A stretch of 40,864 bases of DNA from an uncultured Victivallales bacterium (lineage in GTDB: Bacteria > Verrucomicrobiota > Lentisphaeria > Oligosphaerales > JAFGRS01). The number at the start of each line of letters is the position of its first letter. Positions within the stretch are counted from its first letter, which is position 1. The position numbers and the translations under genes were made by a program. The notes under the pieces are model-generated. The model was given only the letters and a program-made list of their open reading frames with translations, had not been told where the DNA came from and searched no databases. The stretch spans positions 1 to 40,864 of the forward strand of contig CAILUI010000426.1 in assembly GCA_903837355.1 (NCBI GenBank), written 5' to 3'. Of the stretch, positions 32,747-40,864 are shown piece by piece.

Positions 32747-35620
32747 ATGACGTCGCGATATGCTGGCCTCCTCGCCTGTTGCGTGGCAGGAAGCCTCTCG
32801 GCGCGCGCGGCCGCACCGGGATGGACGGCTGCCGGCAGTGCCTGGGTCTGGCCGGGGGCGACGCTGGAGATCCAGGTCGAAGCCTCCGGCGCACTACGGA
32901 TCACACGTGCCGGCAGCGAAGTCGCCGCGCTCGCCTTCTTCCAGTGGCATGACCAGTGGGTCTACGAGCGCCTTGAGCGCGGCACGCCGAGCACGCCCCC
33001 GAGTCTCGACGCTCAGGGGGTACTGCACCTGAAGGGCCTCTGGGGCACCACGCCGCCGGCGGCGCCGCTGGCCTACGAGCTGGACCTGACCCCGACGGCC
33101 ACCGGCGTGGAGATTGCGCTCACGGTCCGCAAGACGGCCGACTTGAAGCTGACCTCCGGCCTCTGGGCCGTGCTGTCGGTACCGCGGCGCGCTCCGGAGA
33201 CGCGGCTGCTGTATGCCGAACCCGTCGGTCACGCCCAGGTCGGACAGACCCTCGCCGGCTCCTTTCAGCGCCTGCTGCTCGGCGTGCCCGGCGAGCCCGC
33301 GCTCGCCGTGGTGCCGGACGAGGTCGGCGCTGTCCGCAGCCGCATCGCCGACCGCAGTCACGCCCTGGAAATCACCCTCCAGCCCGCGGACTTCGCCGTC
33401 ACCGAGAGTGTCACCGTCAAGCTGGCACTGCAGGAGACGGCGATGCCGACGCCCCCACCCGACCCGGCCGGACCGCAGCGCCAGGCCCTGGCACTGCGGG
33501 GGATCGGCCCCCTGCCCGCCGAAGTGCGCCTCTACGACTCCCTCGATCTGGCGGTGGATATGGTCGGCACTTGGGACAACCCTTACGACCCCGACGACGT
33601 CCGCCTCGACGCCCTGGTCACGACGGCCAACGGTACCACCTACGAGATCCCTGGGTTCTACACCGTGCCGCACCGGCGCCTGGTCTCCCGCGGCATGGAG
33701 ATCATGATGCCCGAGACCCGCGGACAGTGGCGCGTTCGCCTGTCCGCCAACGACGTCGGCCCGCTGCGCTGCGAGCTCCGCGCCCGCGATCGCAGCGGCG
33801 CTGTGACCTTCACCGTGCCGATGGTGCAGGTCATCGCCGCGCCCGCCCGCGGCTTCGTACGTCCCAGCCGCGTTGATCCCCGCTATTTGGTCTTTGACAA
33901 CGGTGCGCCCTACCTCCCCATCGGCCACAATCTGCCCATCTACCCGACCGCGGGCCAGCTCGTGGACGAGGCCATCACCAAGATGGCCAACGCCGGCGAG
34001 AACTGGAATCGCTGGTGGTTGAGCAGCAGCGGCCTGGGCCTGGAGTGGGAGCCCACCCTCGGTCGTTACCGCCAGGCTCAAGCCGCCCGCCTCGACGTCG
34101 CCCTGCAGTTGGCCCGCGAGCGTGACTTCGTCTATATGCTCTGCCTGGATACCCACCAGGACTTCCGCGAGGGCGGCTGGGCCGCAAACCCCTTCAACCT
34201 GGCCAACGGTGGCCCCTGCAAGACCGCCGGGGACTGGTTCACCGATCCCACCGCCCGGCGGCACTACCGCAACCGCCTGCGCTACACGGTGGCCCGCTGG
34301 GCCGCCAGCCCGCAAGTGCTCTGCTGGGAGTTCGGTAACGAGTTTGAGGGCTGGGCCGATACCCCCCAGGAACCGCTCCTGGCCTGGCACCGCGAGATGG
34401 CAACCTACCTGCGCTCCATCGATCCGTACCGCCATCCCATCACCACCAGCTTCTGGAGCAGTACCGGCCCGCAGGTCTTCTGGCAGATTCCGGAGATCGA
34501 TATTGTCCAGACACACTGCTATACCAACAACGACGCCAATGTCGCCGAACAGGTCCGCGAGTACTGCCTGCTGCAGTGGCGCAACTCCAGCAAACCGCAC
34601 CTCTTCGGTGAGTTCGGCATCCGTAGTCATGATACGACCGCGGACAAGGACCCCAAAGGCTGGGCTCTGCACAATGCCTTCTGGAGTGCCGTGGCCAGCG
34701 GCTGCGACGGCATCCCCATGCCTTGGTGGCACGAGAACTACATCGACCCCCTGAACCTCTATGGGCACTTCACGGCCATCCGGCGCTTCACCGACGGCCT
34801 GCCCTTCGGCACGGCCGTCTGGCGGCAAGTCGAGACCGAGACTGCCTACGCCGACCCGCAGCAGGCCCGACCGGTGCGGGACGCCGTCTTGACGCCCAGG
34901 GAGGGCTTCCGGCGGCCGACGGTGAACGCCTTCGCCCTCGCCCCCGATGGCAGCGTCAACGCCCCCGGCGAACTGCTCGCACTCCTGCACGGCGAAGGGC
35001 ACAAGGATCTCCGCAACCCGCCCGTTTTCAGCGTCACCTTCCCTGCCCCCGGCACCTTCACGGTGAGCGTCGACCGCGTCTCGAACTCCGGGCATCTGCT
35101 GATCACGGTCGATGACGTCCTTGTCCTCGACCGTGAACTGCCCTGCGGCGAAGGCCAGGGCAAGAGCTGGGAGTTCCGCCCGCAGTGGCAGCTCTGGGAG
35201 TCGGTGTACGACGAGGAGATCCGTGTCCCTGTTACGGCCGGCCTTCACCGCATTCGCGTCGAGAACACCGGCAAGGACTGGGTGCGGGTGAGAAGCTACG
35301 GTTTCGAGGGCTGTCGTGTCATCGACCGACCCAACCTGCTCGTTGCCGCACTGGCCAGCGAGCGTACGGCCATTCTGTGGATCCAGAACCGCGACAGCGA
35401 CTGGTTCAACCATGGCAAAGGCACGGTCGCGGCGGTGCCCGCCGCCGTCGTCACCCTCAAGGGCCTCACCGACGGCCCGATCGAGGTCGAGTGGTGGGAG
35501 ACCTGGGAAGGCACCCGCCAACGCCTGGAGAAGGCCGACGTCCGCGCCGGCACGCTGGCTCTACGCATACCGGCCCTGGGTACCGATGTGGCCGCGCGAC
35601 TGCGCTGGCCGGAGAAGTGA
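32747..35620 (+). CDS. secreted DUF5060-containing GH-A clan glycoside hydrolase
   Basis: Large secreted carbohydrase. A signal peptide (MTSRYAGLLACCVAGSLSARA) begins at ATG 32747 behind ATAGGAG. An N-terminal beta-sandwich of about 230 residues is followed by a DUF5060-like module (about 255-350, with NPYDPDDVRL and YEIPGFYTV), then a cellulase-like TIM barrel (about 375-690). Its probable acid/base is E532 in EFGNEFEGW and its nucleophile E622 in LFGEFGI, the retaining clan GH-A pair. A C-terminal beta-sandwich near 755-860 (HLLITVDDVLVLDREL) looks like a carbohydrate-binding module. 957 residues. First of four genes spaced 20-30 bp apart. The substrate cannot be told. Confidence 0.82.
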   Translation: MTSRYAGLLACCVAGSLSARAAAPGWTAAGSAWVWPGATLEIQVEASGALRITRAGSEVAALAFFQWHDQWVYERLERGTPSTPPSLDAQGVLHLKGLWGTTPPAAPLAYELDLTPTATGVEIALTVRKTADLKLTSGLWAVLSVPRRAPETRLLYAEPVGHAQVGQTLAGSFQRLLLGVPGEPALAVVPDEVGAVRSRIADRSHALEITLQPADFAVTESVTVKLALQETAMPTPPPDPAGPQRQALALRGIGPLPAEVRLYDSLDLAVDMVGTWDNPYDPDDVRLDALVTTANGTTYEIPGFYTVPHRRLVSRGMEIMMPETRGQWRVRLSANDVGPLRCELRARDRSGAVTFTVPMVQVIAAPARGFVRPSRVDPRYLVFDNGAPYLPIGHNLPIYPTAGQLVDEAITKMANAGENWNRWWLSSSGLGLEWEPTLGRYRQAQAARLDVALQLARERDFVYMLCLDTHQDFREGGWAANPFNLANGGPCKTAGDWFTDPTARRHYRNRLRYTVARWAASPQVLCWEFGNEFEGWADTPQEPLLAWHREMATYLRSIDPYRHPITTSFWSSTGPQVFWQIPEIDIVQTHCYTNNDANVAEQVREYCLLQWRNSSKPHLFGEFGIRSHDTTADKDPKGWALHNAFWSAVASGCDGIPMPWWHENYIDPLNLYGHFTAIRRFTDGLPFGTAVWRQVETETAYADPQQARPVRDAVLTPREGFRRPTVNAFALAPDGSVNAPGELLALLHGEGHKDLRNPPVFSVTFPAPGTFTVSVDRVSNSGHLLITVDDVLVLDRELPCGEGQGKSWEFRPQWQLWESVYDEEIRVPVTAGLHRIRVENTGKDWVRVRSYGFEGCRVIDRPNLLVAALASERTAILWIQNRDSDWFNHGKGTVAAVPAAVVTLKGLTDGPIEVEWWETWEGTRQRLEKADVRAGTLALRIPALGTDVAARLRWPEK

Positions 35621-35640
35621 TCAGGAAGGATTCCCTCACG

Positions 35641-36930
35641 ATGAGCACCAACACCTTGGCGTTGCTGGGCGGCCCCGCCCTCGGCGTGCCGCAGCCCAGT
35701 CGCCACCCCGCGTTTGAGCAGGGCGCCATCGACCGCGTGGTGGATATGCTGGAGCGGGGCCGCACCGTCGGCCTCAACCGCAATCACCCCGAGATCGCCG
35801 AGGCGGAAAACGCCATCGCCGCCTGGCAGGGGGTTCCGCACTGCCTGCTGGCCAGCAGTGGCCATGCGGCCCTGCAGGACTGCCTGATGGGGCTCGAGAT
35901 CTCCTGGGGCGACGAGGTCATCACCACACCCTACACCTGGGGAGCCAGCATCTCCTGCATCCTGCACAACAACGCCGTCCCGGTGTTTGTCGACGTCTGC
36001 CCAGTGACCGGCCTGCTGGATCCGGCTGCCGTCGCGGCCGCCATCACGCCGCGCACCCGGGCCATCCTGGCCGTCCACATCTTCGGCCAGGCCGCGAACC
36101 TGACCGCCCTGCGGGCCATCGCCGACGGCCATGGCCTGAAGCTCATCGAGGACGGCAGCCAGGCCCACGGAGCCCTGCACGCCGGCCGCAAGGTCGGTAC
36201 CTTCGGCCATGCCGCTGGCTTCTCGTGCATGGGCGGCAAGCTCCTGGCCTCGGCCGAGGGCGGCTACATGTTCACGCCCGACAAGGACGTCTACTGGAAG
36301 GCCGCCCTCTGCGGCCAGCACATGGGCCGCTCGCTGGAACCGGATTTCCCCCACGAGCGCCTGGACCGCTACATCGACAGCCTCGTCTACACCTACCGCC
36401 TCAGCCCGCTGGTCGCGGTCATGCTCACCGAACAGATCCGTAAACTCGATGCCGAGATCGCCGGCCGCCGCGAGAATGTCCGCCTGCTGCGCGCCGCCAT
36501 GGCTGGGCTGTGCCTGTTCTCCTTCCCAGACTATGCTGCCGGCGATGAGCCCAGCTACCACATGCTGACCATGAACGTCGACGCGGCCGCCGCGGGCCTT
36601 GCCAAGCAGACGGTCTACCAGGCCCTGCGCGCCGAGGGCGTGGGCTGCTTCCAGTACATCCCATCACCGATCAGCACCTGGCCCCGGCTGCATTGGCAGA
36701 CCTACGATGGACCCAAGGTGATGTGGACGGAACCGCTGCGCCAGAGCGGCATCGACTACCGCAGCGTCCGCGTCCCCCACTGCGAGCAGAAGATCGCGCG
36801 TTCGCTCGAGTTGGGGTGGAACTACACCGTCCCAGACGCGGCTGGGATGCAACGGCTGGCCGATGCCTTCGCGAAAGTCGAAGCGCAACTGCCGGCGTTG
36901 CGCGACTGGGAGCGCAGTCAGACCCCGTGA
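35641..36930 (+). CDS. DegT/DnrJ/EryC1/StrS-family aminotransferase
   Basis: PLP-dependent sugar aminotransferase family. LASSGHAALQDCLMG (cofactor phosphate site), DEVITTPYTWGAS, VHIFGQAAN, EDGSQAHGA and the lysine motif SCMGGKLLASAEGGY (K200) are all in place. The spacing of the lysine motif fits the AHBA-synthase/inosamine-aminotransferase-like subgroup. 429 residues from ATG 35641 with AGGAAGGA upstream; no signal peptide. Lying 20 bp after a secreted hydrolase and before two further TIM-barrel proteins, it may aminate or deaminate a sugar released by them, or may act as a non-transaminating paralogue. The family is certain, the reaction is not. Confidence 0.88.
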   Translation: MSTNTLALLGGPALGVPQPSRHPAFEQGAIDRVVDMLERGRTVGLNRNHPEIAEAENAIAAWQGVPHCLLASSGHAALQDCLMGLEISWGDEVITTPYTWGASISCILHNNAVPVFVDVCPVTGLLDPAAVAAAITPRTRAILAVHIFGQAANLTALRAIADGHGLKLIEDGSQAHGALHAGRKVGTFGHAAGFSCMGGKLLASAEGGYMFTPDKDVYWKAALCGQHMGRSLEPDFPHERLDRYIDSLVYTYRLSPLVAVMLTEQIRKLDAEIAGRRENVRLLRAAMAGLCLFSFPDYAAGDEPSYHMLTMNVDAAAAGLAKQTVYQALRAEGVGCFQYIPSPISTWPRLHWQTYDGPKVMWTEPLRQSGIDYRSVRVPHCEQKIARSLELGWNYTVPDAAGMQRLADAFAKVEAQLPALRDWERSQTP

Positions 36931-36959
36931 AAACACCCCTAGATCAAGGAGATCTCGCC

Positions 36960-38411
36960 ATGTCCCCATGCTGTGTTCGCCACGTCCCCGCCGCCGGCGG
37001 TGAGGCGTCGGCCATCATGAAGAGCTACAGCGCAACCGATCACCGCCGTCGCCTTGAAAACCTCGGCACCTGCCAGCGTCAGATCCGCTCCTGCATGCGC
37101 AAGCACCTGGTGACTAAGTACTTGCCTGCTCAGTGCGTGTATAACCTCGGCGAGTACCCCTGCCGCGAGCCCTGGAATCCGGGCGAGTACGACGAACGCG
37201 AATTGGACCGTCTGCAGGCGCACGGTATCCAGTTGATCCAAGTCATGGACGACTGGAGCGACCAGTTGCGGCTTTGCGGGGGGCATAAGCTCACCGCCAT
37301 CAACCCGGACGGCTTCCGCCGCTTTGTGCGGATGGTGCAGCAGCGCGGCATGAAGGTCCTGGCCTACGCTTCGAGCGGCTACTTCATCCGCACCGACCCG
37401 GACTTTTGCGAGGACTGGTCCCGGCCCAACGACGGCTTCTTTTCGGGCTACTGGAACCTCGCCCGCTGCGCCCCGGCGAGCCCCGCCTGGCGCGCCTATC
37501 TGCTGCCGCAGATCGTGCGCATCATCGAGGAGTTCGGCGTCGACGGCATCTACAACGACTGGGGCTACGTTCCCAACGCCAGCAAGGGCAACCAGGAACT
37601 GGCCAAGGACGAGGTGCCCGCGTTCGAGGAGACGCCCCAGCACGACGGCGCCGTCTCCGATCTGCTGCAGCTTATCTACGCGGAAGTCACGCGGCGCGGC
37701 GGCATCTACAAGGTCCACGCCGACTACGCCAACCAGCCCCAGACCCAGGGCGCCAAGGTCTATGACTACCTCTGGGTGGGTGAGAACATGACCAACGCCG
37801 ACATCCTGCGTGAGGCGGTGAAGAACCACCCGCCGTACGTGATTCCCTGCATCGACATGTCCTTTGCCACCGTCGAGAGTGACGACGAGGCCTTCCTGCA
37901 CGCCATTCCCTACCTGCAGTTCCCACTGCTCATGGCCGGTCGCCCGTGGACCGGCGAGCGCGGCATGATCCCCGGCGTCAACTACTCTCCGGCGCCGCCC
38001 AGCGTCGATATCTGGAAGCAACGTTGCCTGGCTGCCTGGGAGTACCACAACGCCCATCCGCAAGGGCCGCACATCTACGGTGGTTGGGACGCCGTGCCGC
38101 CGCGCCCGGGAACCCAGGAAACCCACGCCCGCTGGTTGCGGCAGTACATGCCGCTGGCGGAAGAGGGCACCTGGGCCTGGCTGGAGATCGGCGACTCGGC
38201 GCTGTTCGCCCAGCCGCTGCCGCCGGCCGTGGTGGCGTCGGCCTTCACGAACCGCGAAATCTACCTGGTCCTGGCCAACTACGGCCGCACGCCGCAAGCG
38301 CTCGAGACGGCGGACACCTACGTCCCGGTGGACATGCCGAACGCCGCCCCCACAACTCACTGGCAGCTTCCCCAGCGCTCCTTGCGCATCCTTCAGAGGC
38401 GGGGCGTGTAG
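36960..38411 (+). CDS. TIM-barrel putative glycoside hydrolase, cytoplasmic
   Basis: I do not recognise a numbered family. The 483 residues show the alternating pattern of a (beta/alpha)8 barrel, with short conserved-looking strand ends: VMDDWSDQL, VLAYASSGYF, FGVDGIYNDWGY (D195 and D200, reminiscent of the nucleophile strand in alpha-galactosidase-like and GH-D/GH31-like barrels), KVHADYAN and YDYLWVGENM. The C-terminal 70 residues look like a small beta domain. There is no signal peptide; an AAGGAG site precedes ATG 36960, and an in-frame ATG at 37017 is the alternative. Third gene of the operon. Called a hydrolase by fold and neighbours only. Confidence 0.6.
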   Translation: MSPCCVRHVPAAGGEASAIMKSYSATDHRRRLENLGTCQRQIRSCMRKHLVTKYLPAQCVYNLGEYPCREPWNPGEYDERELDRLQAHGIQLIQVMDDWSDQLRLCGGHKLTAINPDGFRRFVRMVQQRGMKVLAYASSGYFIRTDPDFCEDWSRPNDGFFSGYWNLARCAPASPAWRAYLLPQIVRIIEEFGVDGIYNDWGYVPNASKGNQELAKDEVPAFEETPQHDGAVSDLLQLIYAEVTRRGGIYKVHADYANQPQTQGAKVYDYLWVGENMTNADILREAVKNHPPYVIPCIDMSFATVESDDEAFLHAIPYLQFPLLMAGRPWTGERGMIPGVNYSPAPPSVDIWKQRCLAAWEYHNAHPQGPHIYGGWDAVPPRPGTQETHARWLRQYMPLAEEGTWAWLEIGDSALFAQPLPPAVVASAFTNREIYLVLANYGRTPQALETADTYVPVDMPNAAPTTHWQLPQRSLRILQRRGV

Positions 38412-38432
38412 GTCACCTGGGAAAGGAATGCG

Positions 38433-39656
38433 ATGAAAGCCATGGCTCTGGTCTGCGCTGGATCTCTGTCACTGCTCGGTGCGGTTGCCGCGGAGGTGCC
38501 GGGGCCGGCGCCGGACGTCCCGGCTAGACCCGTTCCGGACGCCTTTGCCTACGGGCTCGGCACGCAGACCTTTGGCGCTTCCTACCAGTTCAGCCAGGAG
38601 CCGCTGCTGGTGGAGACGGCCCAGGCCATCCTCGACATGGGCAGCAACACCCTCAAGTTCGGCATGGGTGCCAACTATGCCAAGGACAAGGGCGGGAACG
38701 TGCGCGAACCCCGCCCCGACATCCGCAGCCTGCGCGACCTGGCGGCGCAGGAGCCGGCCCATCGGCGCGTCCTTGAGATGCCCTTTGCCCACTATCTCAT
38801 CTGGGTCTACCCGTTTGCTGAGGGCTGGTGGAAGAACGGCTACGCCAAAGACGTCGCCGAGCGCCAGTCGAAGGAGATCTACGACCTCGCCTGCTACCTC
38901 CTGCGGACCTACAGCGGCAGCGGCAAGACCTTCTACCTTGGCCACTGGGAGGGTGACTGGCACCTCCGCGACGGCTATGACACCAAGACCGACGAGGGAA
39001 TCACGCCCGAACGCATTCAGGGCATGGCCGACTGGCTGAACGCTCGCCAGCAGGCCGTCGACGACGCCAAGCGCGATACGCCGCATACGGCCGTCGCGAT
39101 CTGGAACTACACCGAGGTGAATCTCGTTCGTCTGGCCATGGAAGGGCGGCGCTCCGTCACCAACGATGTGCTGCCCAAGAGCCGTGTCGACTTCGTCTCG
39201 TATTCCAGCTACGACACCCAGGGCGAAGCGAAGACACTCAGCGCGGCACTCTCCTACATCGAAGCCAAGCTGCCGCCGAAGCCGGGAATCGTCGGCAAAC
39301 GGGTGTTCATCGGCGAGTATGGCTTCCCCGCCGCCAACCACCCGCCGCCGGAGCAGGATCTGCGCTCGCGGCAGGTGCTGCGCACCGCCTTGGCCTGGGG
39401 TTGCCCGTTTGCACTGTACTGGGAGATGTACAACAACGAAGTGGATAAAGACGGCCGTCAGCGCGGCTTCTGGCTGATTGATGACAAGGGCGCCAAGCAG
39501 CCCCTGTACGAGACGCATCGCCGCTTCTACGACTGGGCCCGCGGGTACCGTGCCGAGACGGTGAAGGCGGCCGGCCGGGAACCTTCGTTCGATGAGTTCC
39601 GTCAGGCCGCCGTGGGCTGGTTGGACGGGCTTCCGGCAGCCGCAGCGCAACCTTAG
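38433..39656 (+). CDS. secreted TIM-barrel glycoside hydrolase-like protein
   Basis: Signal peptide MKAMALVCAGSLSLLGAVAA with likely cleavage after residue 20, and an AAAGGA site before ATG 38433. The mature part looks like a single TIM-barrel domain: FGASYQF and GSNTLKFGMG early, GHWEGDW with E173 as a possible acid/base, NYTEVNLVRLAM, and VFIGEYGFPAAN with E295 as a possible nucleophile, the spacing expected of a GH-A clan enzyme. YWEMYNNEVD follows. 407 residues. I cannot assign a numbered family. Last gene of the operon, 30 bp before mutY. It may act on the same polymer as the DUF5060 enzyme. Confidence 0.65.
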   Translation: MKAMALVCAGSLSLLGAVAAEVPGPAPDVPARPVPDAFAYGLGTQTFGASYQFSQEPLLVETAQAILDMGSNTLKFGMGANYAKDKGGNVREPRPDIRSLRDLAAQEPAHRRVLEMPFAHYLIWVYPFAEGWWKNGYAKDVAERQSKEIYDLACYLLRTYSGSGKTFYLGHWEGDWHLRDGYDTKTDEGITPERIQGMADWLNARQQAVDDAKRDTPHTAVAIWNYTEVNLVRLAMEGRRSVTNDVLPKSRVDFVSYSSYDTQGEAKTLSAALSYIEAKLPPKPGIVGKRVFIGEYGFPAANHPPPEQDLRSRQVLRTALAWGCPFALYWEMYNNEVDKDGRQRGFWLIDDKGAKQPLYETHRRFYDWARGYRAETVKAAGREPSFDEFRQAAVGWLDGLPAAAAQP

Positions 39657-39685
39657 AGACACGGTCTGCTGGCCAGGGGGAGCGG

Positions 39686-40760
39686 ATGCCGGACTGGGTG
39701 AGACCACTGCTGGGTTGGTACCATCAGCACCGACGTTGCCTGCCGTGGCGTGAGCATCCGACGCCGTACCGGATCTGGGTCAGCGAGATCATGCTGCAGC
39801 AGACGCAGGTAGCCACGGTGCAGCCGTACTTTGAGCGCTTCGTGGCCCGTTTCCCGACCCCAGCGGCTCTGGCTGCGGCCGACCTGCATGACGTGCTCAA
39901 GGCCTGGGAGGGGTTGGGGTACTACAGCCGGGCGCGGCATCTGCACCGCGCCGCCAAGGCGCTGGCGGCAACCCACGCCGGCCGGATGCCGACCGATCTG
40001 GACGGCCTGCGGGCGCTGCCTGGAATCGGTCCCTACACCGCCGCCGCCATCGCCAGCATTGCCTACAACCTGCCCCACCCCGTCGTCGACGGTAACGTCG
40101 CCCGCGTCGGCGCCAGGTTGTGGTGCATCGCGACCGACACCCGGACGCCCCGCGTCCAGCGCGATCTCGAGCAGCGCCTGCAGGAAGCCATCGACAGCAG
40201 CGGCGACCCGGCGGCCTTCAACCAGGCCTTGATGGAGCTTGGCGCCCTCGTCTGCCGGCCGCGCGACCCACTATGCGCCACCTGCCCGCTGCGGACGGCC
40301 TGCGGCGCCCTGGCCACGGGGCGGACCGCCGAACTGCCGGTACGGCGACCCACCGTGCGCGTGCCGCACTACCGCGTGGCCGTCGGCATCATCGAGGACC
40401 AGGGGCGTGTCCTCATCGCCCGCCGCCGCGAGGAGCAGATGCTGGGCGGACTCTGGGAGTTCCCCGGAGGCAAACTGGAGCCGGGAGAGAAGCCGGTGGA
40501 AACGGTGCTGCGCGAGGTCCGCGAGGAACTGAACCTGGCGGTACGGGTCGTCTCGCGCGCCTGCACCATTCGGCACGCCTACAGCCACTTCCGCATCACC
40601 CTCACCGCCTTCCACTGCGTCCCGGAGGGCGACCCCGCCAGCGCCCACTGTGACCGGCCCATGGCCTGGGTGCCCTGGGATCGCCTGGCCGACTATCCCT
40701 TCCCCAAAGCCAACCATAAGATCTTCGCCGCTCTCGGGCGAGCTCTGCCCGCCCGGGCCA

Positions 40761-40771
<11 letters not shown>
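39686..40771 (+). CDS. mutY: MutY adenine DNA glycosylase with an intact Nudix box
   Basis: Removes adenine mispaired with 8-oxoguanine. The glycosylase half has E34 in SEIMLQQTQV, the helix-hairpin-helix LPGIGPYTA, catalytic D135 in VVDGNVARV and the [4Fe-4S] cysteines C190, C197, C200 and C206. The C-terminal half, which recognises 8-oxoguanine in MutY, keeps a full Nudix signature (GKLEPGE, then REVREE), where many MutY proteins have lost it; this opens the chance of 8-oxo-dGTP hydrolysis by the same protein. 361 residues. The final codons (Ser-Glu-Arg-stop) are made of the heptamer repeat that follows. Confidence 0.95.

Positions 40772-40864
<93 letters not shown>

Noticed and set aside
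32894..35521. 875-residue open frame on the minus strand
   Set aside because: It lies fully antisense to the glycoside hydrolase, which has a ribosome site, signal peptide and catalytic motifs. The antisense product is low-complexity, a shadow of high-GC codon bias.
35185..35640. N-terminal extension of the DegT aminotransferase
   Set aside because: The extension overlaps the hydrolase gene out of frame. The ATG at 35641 has a good ribosome site and gives the normal family length.

Overview
The window is high-GC, densely packed bacterial chromosome. It carries Kdo synthesis, heptose kinase and lipopolysaccharide export genes, so the host is diderm. It also carries the McsA/McsB/ClpC protein-arginine-phosphorylation set better known from Firmicutes, a very large Ser/Thr kinase, a SWIM-SNF2 ATPase, a DUF5060-type glycoside hydrolase operon and short-tandem-repeat spacers. 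I infer a member or relative of the PVC superphylum (Lentisphaerota, Kiritimatiellota or Verrucomicrobiota-like). No rRNA or tRNA is present to settle this. No CRISPR array, phage region or complete insertion sequence was seen.

Layout. (1) 293-1306: a GHMP kinase strikingly like plant glucuronokinase, closed by a hairpin. (2) 1452-10150: a signalling and proteolysis run of Ser/Thr kinase, mcsA, mcsB, clpC and a degenerate FHA membrane protein, with no ctsR in it. (3) 10158-15688: an envelope operon rfaE1-kdsB-kdsA-kdsC-lptC-lptA-lptB followed by hpf, mostly with overlapping or nearly touching genes. (4) 15783-19995: dCMP deaminase, a compact UvrC, a DksA-type factor, lspA and miaA; miaA has an unusual P-loop. 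(5) 19996-20427: a non-coding spacer with a possible 30-residue ORF, a 16-bp AT palindrome and a 175-bp MITE-like element with perfect 12-bp inverted ends and a 9-bp direct duplication. (6) 20428-26877: SNF2 ATPase, class III aminotransferase and an M20 peptidase. (7) 26878-27243: a convergent spacer with a hairpin and imperfect hexamer repeats. (8) 32458 down to 27244 on the minus strand: a secreted protein with an SGNH-like tail, a GT2 glycosyltransferase and a polytopic membrane protein. (9) 32747-39656 on the plus strand: a secreted DUF5060 glycoside hydrolase, a DegT/DnrJ aminotransferase, an unassigned TIM-barrel protein and a second secreted TIM-barrel hydrolase. (10) 39686-40771: mutY with an intact Nudix box. 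Its last codons and stop lie inside a heptamer array that runs off the window.

How the genes work together. Region 2 places phospho-Ser/Thr signalling beside the machinery that marks proteins with phospho-arginine and unfolds them for ClpP. Region 3 makes and activates Kdo, makes a heptose precursor and powers LPS transport. Regions 8 and 9 diverge from one 288-bp control region and look like a glycan-building operon facing a glycan-processing operon; their substrates cannot be read from sequence. Starts were chosen from Shine-Dalgarno spacing, family length and signal-peptide position. Functional calls come from recognised motifs, not from database searches.
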